Shown here: positions 1 through 5,950 of the stretch, piece by piece | How the letters are laid out: each line of letters begins with the position of its first letter | Position numbering within the stretch: position 1 is the stretch's first letter | From: Peptostreptococcus sp. | GTDB taxonomy: Bacteria; Bacillota; Clostridia; Peptostreptococcales; Peptostreptococcaceae | DNA length: 13,326 nt | Direction of reading: 5' to 3' | Assembly (NCBI GenBank): GCA_020025095.1 | Contig: JAHHSS010000040.1 | Coordinates: 1 to 13,326 of the forward strand | Program-made: the position numbers and the translations under genes | Notes under the pieces: model-generated | Told to the model about the DNA's origin: nothing | The model's input: the letters and a program-made list of their open reading frames with translations, nothing else | Databases searched by the model: none

Positions 1-115
1 CATTAATTTATAGCAATTTTTTATATTTATAAATTATTTTTATATTTTAACTTTAAATTAGATTGTTTTTATTCTTCTCTTAAAATATTTTATCATTTAT
101 TTGAAAATTTAATGC

Positions 116-144
116 TTTACAAATTTTAAATAGTGACGTATAAT
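116..144 (+). promoter_or_regulatory. SigA-type promoter of the lysine operon
   Basis: A -35 box TTTACA (116-121) and a perfect -10 box TATAAT (139-144) are separated by 17 bases, the optimal spacing for the housekeeping sigma factor. Transcription should start near 150-152, about ten bases before the lysine aptamer. That is the expected layout for a riboswitch-controlled leader. It is the only strong promoter I see upstream of lysC. The bases before it (1-115) are AT-rich, and I see no gene in them. Confidence 0.82.
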
Positions 145-160
145 ATTAGCAACTTAATAA

Positions 161-326
161 ATAGGGTAGAGGCGCGATTGACATCAGTAATTTTTACAAT
201 GACGGCAAGCAGTATTAAATGAAAGGGGATATCGCCGAAAGAATATAAATTTTGCCGATTTTATATTCTTGGAATATCTGTTAATAGCAGTTATTCTGTC
301 ATTATTTGTGTAATGGAGAGCTAGCC
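161..326 (+). promoter_or_regulatory. Lysine riboswitch (L box) aptamer
   Basis: The stretch matches the lysine-aptamer consensus in order. It has the 5' closing strand and conserved GTAGAGGCGCGA (167-178), then TGAAAGGGGATATCGCCGAAAG (220-241). A long hairpin pairs AGAATATAAA (240-249) with TTTATATTCT (260-269). A last hairpin pairs CATTA (300-304) with TAATG (311-315). The 3' junction and closing strand are GGAGAGCTAGCC (315-326). These segments correspond to the five-helix junction of the Bacillus subtilis lysC L box. Lysine binding stabilises the closing helix and should favour the terminator at 356-388, shutting off the DAP genes downstream. Without lysine the 3' strand can pair with that terminator's 5' arm: GCC 324-326 with GGC 366-368, and ATAT 327-330 with ATGT 361-364. 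Placement before lysC supports the assignment. Confidence 0.93.
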
Positions 327-355
327 ATATATTATGTCTTTAATTATGATATTAT

Positions 356-388
356 GACAAATGTAGGCAGTCTGCATTTGTCTTTTTT
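356..388 (+). terminator. Riboswitch terminator 1
   Basis: An 11-bp stem pairs GACAAATGTAG (356-366) with CTGCATTTGTC (372-382). It includes one U-G pair and a 5-base loop, and six T residues follow (383-388). It lies 30 bases after the aptamer. Its 5' arm can alternatively pair with the 3' end of the aptamer closing helix, which makes it the expected lysine-dependent attenuator. Confidence 0.9.
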
Positions 389-438
389 AATATATAGGCA
401 ATGCAGATTGATTTTGCTACTCCTTAGGACACATATTT

Positions 439-458
439 TGGAGAGCTAGCCGCATTTG
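439..458 (+). promoter_or_regulatory. Second copy of the aptamer 3' strand with an antiterminator arm
   Basis: Bases 439-451 repeat exactly the 13 bases at 314-326 (TGGAGAGCTAGCC), the junction and closing strand of the lysine aptamer. The bases that follow make GCCGCATTTG (449-458). This pairs with CAAATGCAGGC (486-496), the 5' arm and loop of the second terminator, over 10 bp with one bulged A (493). The geometry matches the first switch, including the bulged A before GGC. Only about 50 bases separate this copy from terminator 1, so no second aptamer body exists. It is best read as a duplicated expression platform. Whether lysine controls it is inference. Confidence 0.75.
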
Positions 459-482
459 ATTCTTGATTACGCATATTTCTTC

Positions 483-520
483 AGGCAAATGCAGGCGATT
501 GCATTTGCCTTTCTATTTAT
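483..520 (+). terminator. Riboswitch terminator 2
   Basis: An 11-bp perfect stem pairs AGGCAAATGCA (483-493) with TGCATTTGCCT (500-510) around a 6-base loop. A T-rich tail interrupted by one C follows (TTTCTATTT). The arms closely resemble those of terminator 1, so the two hairpins look like duplicates. A shortened, decayed third version occurs between them at 396-417. The weaker T-tract suggests partial termination. Confidence 0.82.
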
Positions 521-526
521 TATTCC

Positions 527-656
527 AATTCAAAAAATTTATATAAAAGCACTTTAAATTTGATTTTTTTATCTGATTTAAACTGAATATTTTCAAAACA
601 AGCAATTGTTGGAATATTCCAAGTGCTTATAGTAGATTATATTTTAGGAGGAATAT
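527..656 (+). other. Late leader with self-complementary segments before lysC
   Basis: No gene or second promoter is evident between terminator 2 and lysC. AAGCACTT (547-554) is complementary to AAGTGCTT (621-628), and TTTAAAT can pair with ATTTAAA inside that span. GGAATATTCC at 611-620 is a 10-base palindrome. The closing pair ends about 18 bases before the lysC Shine-Dalgarno AGGAGG (647-652). A fold here could affect initiation, but AT-rich DNA readily yields such matches, so this is only a description. Confidence 0.3.
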
Positions 657-1862
657 ATGAAAAGAATTACTGTACTAAAATTTGGTGGCAGTTCAGTAGC
701 TACCATCGAAAAAATAAAAGCAATCTCTGAGTACCTAAAAAATAGAAGTAAAAACGGAGAAAAACTTGTAGTCGTTGTTTCAGCAATGGGAAAAACTACT
801 GATTCTCTTTTAAAGCAGGCAGCAGAAATTACAGCAAATCCTGATATCAGAGAGCTTGATACTCTACTTGCAGTAGGAGAACAAAACACAATTTCTTTAA
901 TGGCAATAAATCTAAATCATATAGGAGTGCCTGCTCGTTCGCTTACAGGCATGCAAGCAGGAATAAAAACTTTCGGCCAGCATACTAAAAGCAGAATAGC
1001 TGGAATAAATTCTGATTTTATTCTAGAAGAACTTGAAGAATTTGATGTTCTTGTAATAGCTGGTTTTCAAGGAGTTAATGAAAAAAAAGAAATTACAACT
1101 CTTGGCAGAGGTGGCTCCGACACAAGCGCTGTTGCATTAGCTGCAGCTATTGGAGCACCGTGTGAAATATATACAGATGTTACTGGTGTATTTGGAACAG
1201 ATCCTAGAATTTATCCTGAAGCAAAGCAGCTTGAGCAAGTAAGCTATGAAGAAATGCTTGAACTTTCAGCTCTAGGCGCAGGAGTTTTAGAAACAAGATG
1301 TGTTGAAATTGCTAAAAACTATCATGTGCCACTTTATTTGGCAAAAACTTTATCAGATAAGAAAGGAACTTGGATTATGGAAAATATTGATTTACTTGAA
1401 AAGAAAGTCGTTACTGGAGTAGCCCTAGATAAAAATATACTTCATGTAACACTAACCTGCAATTGTTGCTCATCAGACTTTGTTGAAGATCTTTTCAATG
1501 AATTAGACAAACAAAGTGTCAATATCGATATGATTAGTCAGGTTGTTGTAGGAAACAATATAAATATTTCCTTTACTTGCAAGGAAACAGACAAACATTT
1601 TCTTAATAAAGTAATAACTAGTCTTTCAAACAACTTCCCTACTATCGAAAGTACTATTAAAGATGATTGTGCAAAGCTATCAATAGTAGGTTCAGGAATG
1701 AGAGATGTAAGTGGTGTTGCTGCCAGAGCATTTAGACTTTTAGGTAAAAATAATATTGCATTTTATCAGGTAACAACTTCTGAAATTTCGATTTCCTATG
1801 CAATAGATGAGAAAGATGCAGAAAATGCAGTTAGACTTTTCTGCAATGAATTTAACATTTAA
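657..1862 (+). CDS. lysC: Aspartokinase (lysine-sensitive, LysC type)
   Basis: Phosphorylates L-aspartate with ATP to give aspartyl-4-phosphate, the committed first step of the aspartate family and DAP pathway in the cytoplasm. The 401-residue protein has the normal length for monofunctional Firmicute aspartokinases. The amino-acid kinase domain carries KFGGSSV (8-14), VGEQ (73-76) and the GRGGSDTSA signature (150-158). Two C-terminal ACT domains follow (about 261-325 and 339-401), the second with SIVGSGMRDVSG and QVTTSEISIS, the allosteric region in this family. The start is set by AGGAGG at 647-652. It is the first gene behind the lysine riboswitch, so control is probably double: riboswitch attenuation plus feedback through the ACT domains. 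A good internal ribosome site at 1361-1379 suggests that a separate 161-residue beta subunit is also made. asd follows after 23 bases. Confidence 0.96.
   Translation: MKRITVLKFGGSSVATIEKIKAISEYLKNRSKNGEKLVVVVSAMGKTTDSLLKQAAEITANPDIRELDTLLAVGEQNTISLMAINLNHIGVPARSLTGMQAGIKTFGQHTKSRIAGINSDFILEELEEFDVLVIAGFQGVNEKKEITTLGRGGSDTSAVALAAAIGAPCEIYTDVTGVFGTDPRIYPEAKQLEQVSYEEMLELSALGAGVLETRCVEIAKNYHVPLYLAKTLSDKKGTWIMENIDLLEKKVVTGVALDKNILHVTLTCNCCSSDFVEDLFNELDKQSVNIDMISQVVVGNNINISFTCKETDKHFLNKVITSLSNNFPTIESTIKDDCAKLSIVGSGMRDVSGVAARAFRLLGKNNIAFYQVTTSEISISYAIDEKDAENAVRLFCNEFNI
1361..1379 (+). promoter_or_regulatory. Internal ribosome binding site and in-frame start for a lysC beta subunit
   Basis: Inside lysC, GAAAGGA (1361-1367) precedes an in-frame ATG (1377-1379) by nine bases. 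Initiation there would give a 161-residue product (residues 241-401, coding 1377-1862) containing only the linker and both ACT domains. In Bacillus subtilis aspartokinase II the same arrangement produces the overlapping beta subunit of the alpha2-beta2 enzyme. The position and predicted size closely match that precedent. Translation here is inferred. Confidence 0.55.
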
Positions 1863-1885
1863 TAGATTTTAGGAGGATTATAAAA

Positions 1886-2869
1886 ATGGCAAATTTTGCA
1901 ATAGTTGGAGCAACAGGTGTAGTAGGAACAAAAATGATTGAACGTCTTGCTGAGAGCAAGCTTCAGGTAGATAATATATATTTAATGGCATCTGCAAAAT
2001 CTGCAGGTAAAGTATTAAATTTTAGAGGAAAAGACATAGTAGTTGAAGAACTAACTGAACATTCATTTGACAAAGATATAGATTATGCTTTATTTTCTGC
2101 AGGTGGTGATACATCAAAGAAATATGCACCAATAGCTGAAAAACATGGTGTCATAGTTATTGATAATTCAAGTGCTTGGAGAATGGATGAAGACATCGAT
2201 CTTATCGTTCCAGAATGCAATAGCCCTAAACTTAATAGAAAAATTATAGCTAATCCAAACTGCTCTACTATACAGTCAGTAGTGCCTTTAAAACCATTAA
2301 ACGATGCTTTTGGAATAGAAAGAATTACTTATACTACATATCAAGCAGTTTCTGGATCAGGTAAAGGCGGAATAGATGATTTACTAAATGGACAAAAAGG
2401 AGAAGCTCCTAAGAAATATCCACATCCAATATATAATAATGTTCTTCCTCATATAGATTCATTCTTAGAAAACGGATACACTAAGGAAGAAATGAAGATG
2501 ATAAATGAAACAAAAAAAATTCTTTCACTTGGGGATGATGTAAAGATTACTGCTACTTGTGTCAGAGTTCCTGTTTTAAACTCTCACTCTGTTGAAATCG
2601 ATGTAGTATTCAAGAAAGATACTACTGTTGAAAAAATAAGAGAGATACTTAGAAATGCTCCAGGAGTTCTTCTTGTAGATGATCCTGAAAACAATCAATA
2701 TCCACTAGCAACAGAAGCAACAGGACATGATGAAGTTTATGTTGGAAGAATTAGAAAAAACATTTCAGAGGACAGAGCTTTCCACATATGGTGTGTAGCA
2801 GATAATATAAGAAAAGGTGCTGCAAGTAATGCGGTACAAATAGCTGAACTTCTTGAATCATCTAGATAA
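1886..2869 (+). CDS. asd: Aspartate-semialdehyde dehydrogenase
   Basis: Reduces aspartyl-4-phosphate with NADPH to aspartate-4-semialdehyde, the second step of the pathway. The 327-residue length is typical. Visible features are the N-terminal nucleotide-binding loop GATGVVG (8-14), DNSSAWRM (93-100) in the phosphate-binding region, catalytic cysteine 126 in NPNCSTIQ, TYQAVSGSGKGG (151-162) and the catalytic histidine 234 in RVPVLNSH. The C-terminal helix has the usual DNIRKGAASNAVQIAELL. All key residues are present. AGGAGG lies nine bases upstream of the ATG, and only 23 bases separate it from lysC. It is clearly co-transcribed and under the riboswitch. Confidence 0.97.
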   Translation: MANFAIVGATGVVGTKMIERLAESKLQVDNIYLMASAKSAGKVLNFRGKDIVVEELTEHSFDKDIDYALFSAGGDTSKKYAPIAEKHGVIVIDNSSAWRMDEDIDLIVPECNSPKLNRKIIANPNCSTIQSVVPLKPLNDAFGIERITYTTYQAVSGSGKGGIDDLLNGQKGEAPKKYPHPIYNNVLPHIDSFLENGYTKEEMKMINETKKILSLGDDVKITATCVRVPVLNSHSVEIDVVFKKDTTVEKIREILRNAPGVLLVDDPENNQYPLATEATGHDEVYVGRIRKNISEDRAFHIWCVADNIRKGAASNAVQIAELLESSR

Positions 2870-2894
2870 TATATTATGTACGGAGGTAATTAAA

Positions 2895-3791
2895 ATGACA
2901 AAATTATTTACAGGAATAGCAACCGCTCTAGCAACCACAATGCTAGAAGATGGCTCACTTGATATAAATGCTTATGAAAAGCTTCTTAAATTTCAATTAG
3001 ACAATGGAGTAAATGCTCTTGTAGTGGCTGGTACTACAGGAGAAGGATCTACTCTTACTATGGATGAAAAGTTAACTCTTCTTCAGTCTGCCATAAAAAT
3101 AAGAGGAAATAAAAAAGAATGTCCTATTATTTTAGGAACAGGCTCCAATAACACCGCTGCTACTATAAAAAATACAAAGCTAGCTAAAGAAAATGGAGCT
3201 GATGCAGTTTTACTTGTAACTCCTTACTACAATAAAACAAGCCAGAGAGGTCTTATTGCACACTACAAGGCAATTGCACAAGAGGTCGATATCCCTATAA
3301 TACTTTATAATGTACCTGGTAGAACTGGTATGACAATTGAGCCTGAAACAGTCGCCGAACTTGCAAAAATAGAAAATATAGTTGCACTTAAAGATGCTAC
3401 AGGAGATATGAAGTATCTTGAAAATGTAAAGAGACTTTTAGGAGATAATGATAATTTTGCACTTTATAGTGGCGACGATCCTAGCTTCTTAAACTTCCTT
3501 GTAAACGGCGGTGATGGTGTTATAAGTGTTCTTACAAACTGTCTACCTGAAAGCTTTATTCGTGTATACAAGCTCTTAAATGAAGGAAAGTTACGAGAAG
3601 CAAGAGAACTTCAACATGGACTTAACCCATTTATAAGATCTCTTTTCTCAGATGTAAGCCCTACCCCAGTAAAAGCTGTTTTAAAAGAAATGGGTTATGG
3701 AGATGAATATTTTAGATTACCTTTAATAGCGACAACTGATAAAGTTAGAAATAATGCTATTGAACTTTATAATATTGCAAAAAATCTATAA
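2895..3791 (+). CDS. dapA: 4-hydroxy-tetrahydrodipicolinate synthase
   Basis: Condenses pyruvate with aspartate-4-semialdehyde to 4-hydroxy-tetrahydrodipicolinate, the first step committed to DAP and lysine. I chose the start at 2895, giving 298 residues, because CGGAGGT (2881-2887) sits at ideal spacing and the family begins just before FTG. An ATG at 2853 would overlap the end of asd and add 14 residues foreign to the family. Visible motifs are AGTTGEGS (45-52), the tyrosine pair at 111-112, YNVPGRTG (138-145) with catalytic Tyr138 and substrate-binding Arg143, and the Schiff-base lysine 166 in ALKDATGD. The TIM-barrel active site is complete. The gap after asd is 25 bases, but the gap to dapB is 390 bases and holds a large inverted repeat. 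Confidence 0.97.
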   Translation: MTKLFTGIATALATTMLEDGSLDINAYEKLLKFQLDNGVNALVVAGTTGEGSTLTMDEKLTLLQSAIKIRGNKKECPIILGTGSNNTAATIKNTKLAKENGADAVLLVTPYYNKTSQRGLIAHYKAIAQEVDIPIILYNVPGRTGMTIEPETVAELAKIENIVALKDATGDMKYLENVKRLLGDNDNFALYSGDDPSFLNFLVNGGDGVISVLTNCLPESFIRVYKLLNEGKLREARELQHGLNPFIRSLFSDVSPTPVKAVLKEMGYGDEYFRLPLIATTDKVRNNAIELYNIAKNL

Positions 3792-3808
3792 TTAAAGATA
3801 GATTTTTA

Positions 3809-3975
3809 TATCTGAAAATAAAGTGTATATCTTATGCAAAAATATATATATATCTATGTATATTTTTTATAATGATTTTCGGCTACATTTTGAATTCTTT
3901 TTTAGAACTCTCCTCTATACAATGTCAGCCGCTGTTACCCCTTATCATACGATAGATATACACTTTTTTCAGATA
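3809..3975. repeat. Large nested inverted repeat between dapA and dapB
   Basis: A 167-base near-palindrome. The outer stem pairs TATCTGAAA (3809-3817) with TTTCAGATA (3967-3975). It continues after a two-base bulge with AAAGTGTATATCT (3820-3832) against AGATATACACTTT (3954-3966), then TATG (3833-3836) against CATA (3946-3949), for 26 pairs in all. Inside, CGGCTACATT (3880-3889) pairs with AATGT-C-AGCCG (3921-3931). Within that, TTCT (3895-3898) pairs with AGAA (3904-3907). The inner part is less AT-rich than its surroundings. It could be a MITE-like insertion with terminal inverted repeats or a structured RNA in the operon message. I see no clear target duplication and recognise no known family. 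The 62-codon open frame here lacks a ribosome site and is not a gene. Confidence 0.7.
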
Positions 3976-4169
3976 ATTGATAAAAATTATATCACATTAA
4001 AATTACGTTGATATTTTCAATATAGAAATTCCACTGAAAATGCTTTTATCTATTCTATATATTGGGAAATCTATCAAATAAAACTACTATATTTATGAAA
4101 TATTATATCTTCTATAAATTTGTTTTTATTAATATAAATTCATAGAAGTTGTAATATTTTGATTATTTT
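3976..4169 (+). other. Leader of dapB with two further hairpins
   Basis: This AT-rich stretch has no gene and no convincing promoter. CAATATAGAA (4018-4027) can pair with TTCTATA-TA-TTG (4053-4064). A longer hairpin follows. AAATATTA (4098-4105), CTTCTAT (4109-4115) and AATTT (4117-4121) face AAATT (4136-4140), ATAGAAG (4142-4148) and TAATATTT (4152-4159), about 20 pairs in 24-base arms with a 14-base loop. It ends 10 bases before the dapB Shine-Dalgarno. It has no T-tract, so it is not a standard terminator. A role in message processing, stability or translation of dapB is possible. Confidence 0.5.
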
Positions 4170-4181
4170 AAGGAGGACGCT

Positions 4182-4913
4182 ATGAAAATAATAATAAGCG
4201 GTTATGGAACAATGGGCAAAGTAGTAGAATCACTTGCTCTTGAAAGAAATATAGAAATTGTAGGAGTATTTTCTATAATTGATGTAGAAAATTCACCCTA
4301 CCCTGTTTTTAAAGATGCAGAAAAATTACCAAAAGCAGATGCTATCATAGATTTTTCTCATCCAGATGCAACAGAAAAACTTCTAAAGGCTGCCAAGGTT
4401 CATAAAATACCTCTAGTAGTTGCTACTACTGGTGCTAGAGATAAACTTCAAACACTTATGGACGAGGCTTCAAAAGAAATTCCTATATTTTTCAGCGCTA
4501 ATATGAGTTATGGAGTTCATGTTCTTACAGAAGCATTGAAGTTTTTAACTCCTTTACTTTCAGATAGCTATGACATTGAAATACTAGAAAGACATCATAA
4601 TAAAAAAATTGATGCCCCAAGTGGTACTGCTATTAAACTCCTTGAAGCCATCCAATCAGTGTCCCCTGAATACTTCCCTATATATGATAGGAGTCAGGAA
4701 GAGCATAAGAGGGATAAAAAGGAAATTGGAATGAGTGCAATGAGGGGTGGAACTATAGTTGGTGAACATGAAGTTATGTTCGCTGGTACAGATGAAGTGA
4801 TAGAAATCACACATAGAGCTCAATCTAAAAAAATATTCGCTGATGGAGCTTTAAAAGCCGCTGAAAAAATTATGGATAAAGAGCCGGCTTTCTATACTTT
4901 TACTAGTTTATAA
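4182..4913 (+). CDS. dapB: 4-hydroxy-tetrahydrodipicolinate reductase
   Basis: Reduces the DapA product to tetrahydrodipicolinate using NAD(P)H. At 243 residues it is shorter than the Escherichia coli enzyme (273), as is common in Clostridia. The Rossmann loop GYGTMGKV (7-14) is present. So is the signature ERHHNKKIDAPSGTA (136-150), carrying the catalytic histidine and lysine and the substrate-binding SGT. Later come SAMRGG (185-190), GEHEV (194-198) and HRAQSK (211-216). The start is fixed by AAGGAGG (4170-4176). Although in pathway order, it is separated from dapA by 390 bases with inverted repeats, so its expression may be set separately from the first three genes. No promoter of its own was convincing. 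Confidence 0.95.
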   Translation: MKIIISGYGTMGKVVESLALERNIEIVGVFSIIDVENSPYPVFKDAEKLPKADAIIDFSHPDATEKLLKAAKVHKIPLVVATTGARDKLQTLMDEASKEIPIFFSANMSYGVHVLTEALKFLTPLLSDSYDIEILERHHNKKIDAPSGTAIKLLEAIQSVSPEYFPIYDRSQEEHKRDKKEIGMSAMRGGTIVGEHEVMFAGTDEVIEITHRAQSKKIFADGALKAAEKIMDKEPAFYTFTSL

Positions 4914-4917
4914 ATAA

Positions 4918-5025
4918 GTGAATTAAAATTTATTTATCTTAACTTAGCTCAGAAAAAATACTTTGTTTAATTCACAAAACATAAAATAGGGAATTAAAAT
5001 TTTATATTTTAAAAATTCAACCCCC
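4918..5025. repeat. Two inverted repeats in the dapB-dapH gap
   Basis: A perfect 10-base inverted repeat, GTGAATTAAA (4918-4927) and TTTAATTCAC (4966-4975), starts five bases after the dapB stop and encloses 38 bases. A second hairpin pairs GG/GAATT (4989-4995) with AATTC/CC (5014-5022, AA bulged) and AAAAT (4996-5000) with ATTTT (5006-5010). Neither arm is followed by a T-tract, so ordinary termination is unlikely. They may act as message stability or processing elements. The AT-rich base content lowers confidence in the second. Confidence 0.5.
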
Positions 5026-5072
5026 AAACTATAGATTATATATAATAAATTATGAAAAGAGAGGATAAAAAT

Positions 5073-5792
5073 ATGAGTAGAGATTTTTTAACATCACAAG
5101 AAATAATAGATTACATAGCAAATTCAAAGAAGGTTACTCCTGTAAAAGTATATATTAAAGGAGATAATCTTTCAGATATAGAATTTCCAGATAATGTAAA
5201 AGATTTTGGATATAATACTTCTAAAGTATTATTTACTGACCTTTCAACTTGGCAGACTATTCTTGAGGAAAACTCAGAAAAAATAACTGATTATGTAGTA
5301 GAAAACGATAGAAGAAATAGTGCAATTCCACTAATGGATCTATCAAATGTAAATGCAAGAATAGAGCCAGGTGCCTTTATTAGAGAACACGCTGTAATAA
5401 AAGATAATGCTGTTGTTATGATGGGAGCCATTATAAATATTGGTGCTGTTGTTGGTGAAGGTACTATGATTGATATGGGTGCTGTTTTAGGAGGTCGTGC
5501 AACTACCGGAAAAAATGTTCATGTTGGTGCCGGAGCTGTTCTTGCAGGAGTTATCGAACCTGCAAACGCAAATCCAGTTATAGTTGAAGACAATGTTTTA
5601 ATAGGAGCAAATGCAGTTATTCTAGAAGGAGTAAGAATTGGAAAAGGTGCTGTAGTAGCAGCTGGTGCAATAGTAACTGAAGACGTTCCTGAAGGTGCTG
5701 TAGTAGCTGGAGTACCTGCAAAAATAATCAAGCAAACTAGTGATGTTGCAGGAGAAAAAATAAGCATAATAGATGCTTTAAGAAACTTATAA
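5073..5792 (+). CDS. dapH: Tetrahydrodipicolinate N-acetyltransferase
   Basis: Acetylates the ring-opened form of tetrahydrodipicolinate with acetyl-CoA, giving N-acetyl-2-amino-6-oxopimelate. It commits the cell to the acetylase branch of DAP synthesis. I chose the ATG at 5073 (239 residues) because GAGAGGA (5059-5065) precedes it correctly; the ATG at 5052 has no ribosome site. Residues 1-85 resemble the DapH N-terminal domain ([23 protein letters not shown] style). From about residue 90 the chain is a left-handed beta-helix of hexapeptide repeats (for example [20 protein letters not shown]). It ends with the AGVPAKII motif of acyltransferases. Often annotated dapD, but length and N-terminal domain fit the acetyl enzyme rather than the succinyl one. 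The M20 deacetylase next door agrees with this. Confidence 0.94.
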   Translation: MSRDFLTSQEIIDYIANSKKVTPVKVYIKGDNLSDIEFPDNVKDFGYNTSKVLFTDLSTWQTILEENSEKITDYVVENDRRNSAIPLMDLSNVNARIEPGAFIREHAVIKDNAVVMMGAIINIGAVVGEGTMIDMGAVLGGRATTGKNVHVGAGAVLAGVIEPANANPVIVEDNVLIGANAVILEGVRIGKGAVVAAGAIVTEDVPEGAVVAGVPAKIIKQTSDVAGEKISIIDALRNL

Positions 5793-5802
5793 AAAATACT
5801 TA

Positions 5803-5916
5803 AGAGGCTGATAAAAATACTATTTAACAAAGTTTAAAGATAGTATTATTTAATTTTTAGCTTATACTAAGCTAGATTATAATTTTATTAAAGTAAATAT
5901 CTTCTTATCAGCCTCT
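5803..5916. repeat. Multi-branched inverted-repeat element between dapH and the deacetylase gene
   Basis: A perfect 12-base closing stem, AGAGGCTGATAA (5803-5814) with TTATCAGCCTCT (5905-5916), encloses two hairpins. One pairs AATACTA (5816-5822) with TAGTATT (5841-5847) and has a further TTTAAC/GTTTAAA match inside. The other is a perfect 7-bp stem TAGCTTA/TAAGCTA with a 3-base loop (5858-5874). The fold resembles a three-way junction. The outer arms look like those of common Firmicute terminators, but a 90-base interior is unusual and only ATTT follows. It could be an interrupted terminator, a structured message element or a small insertion. Confidence 0.62.
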
Positions 5917-5950
5917 ATTTAAATTTAAAATAAGAAAAAGGGGTGTATAT

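Noticed and set aside
389..440. A second complete lysine aptamer before the second platform
   Set aside because: The 52 bases available cannot hold the roughly 160-base aptamer, and none of its internal conserved motifs recur; only the 3' end is repeated.
644..889. 81-codon minus-strand open frame over the start of lysC
   Set aside because: It is the antisense shadow of a clearly real lysC and has no ribosome site or recognisable motif.
2853..2894. Upstream ATG start for dapA
   Set aside because: It would overlap asd and add residues foreign to the family, while CGGAGGT clearly marks the ATG at 2895.
3823..4011. 62-codon plus-strand open frame between dapA and dapB
   Set aside because: It has no ribosome binding site, lies across the inverted repeat and encodes a low-complexity chain rich in Tyr, Ile and Phe. 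The palindrome explains the sequence better.
5052..5072. Upstream ATG start for dapH
   Set aside because: No Shine-Dalgarno precedes it. GAGAGGA, which is itself inside this stretch, is correctly spaced for the ATG at 5073.
5519..5830. 103-codon minus-strand open frame over dapH
   Set aside because: It is a shadow of the repetitive hexapeptide-coding region; its Ala/Thr/Pro repeats mirror that pattern.
5855..5883. Possible promoter TTTTAG-17-TATAAT before the deacetylase gene
   Set aside because: The -35 box is poor and the -10 lies within the structured element; AT-rich sequence yields TATAAT often by chance.
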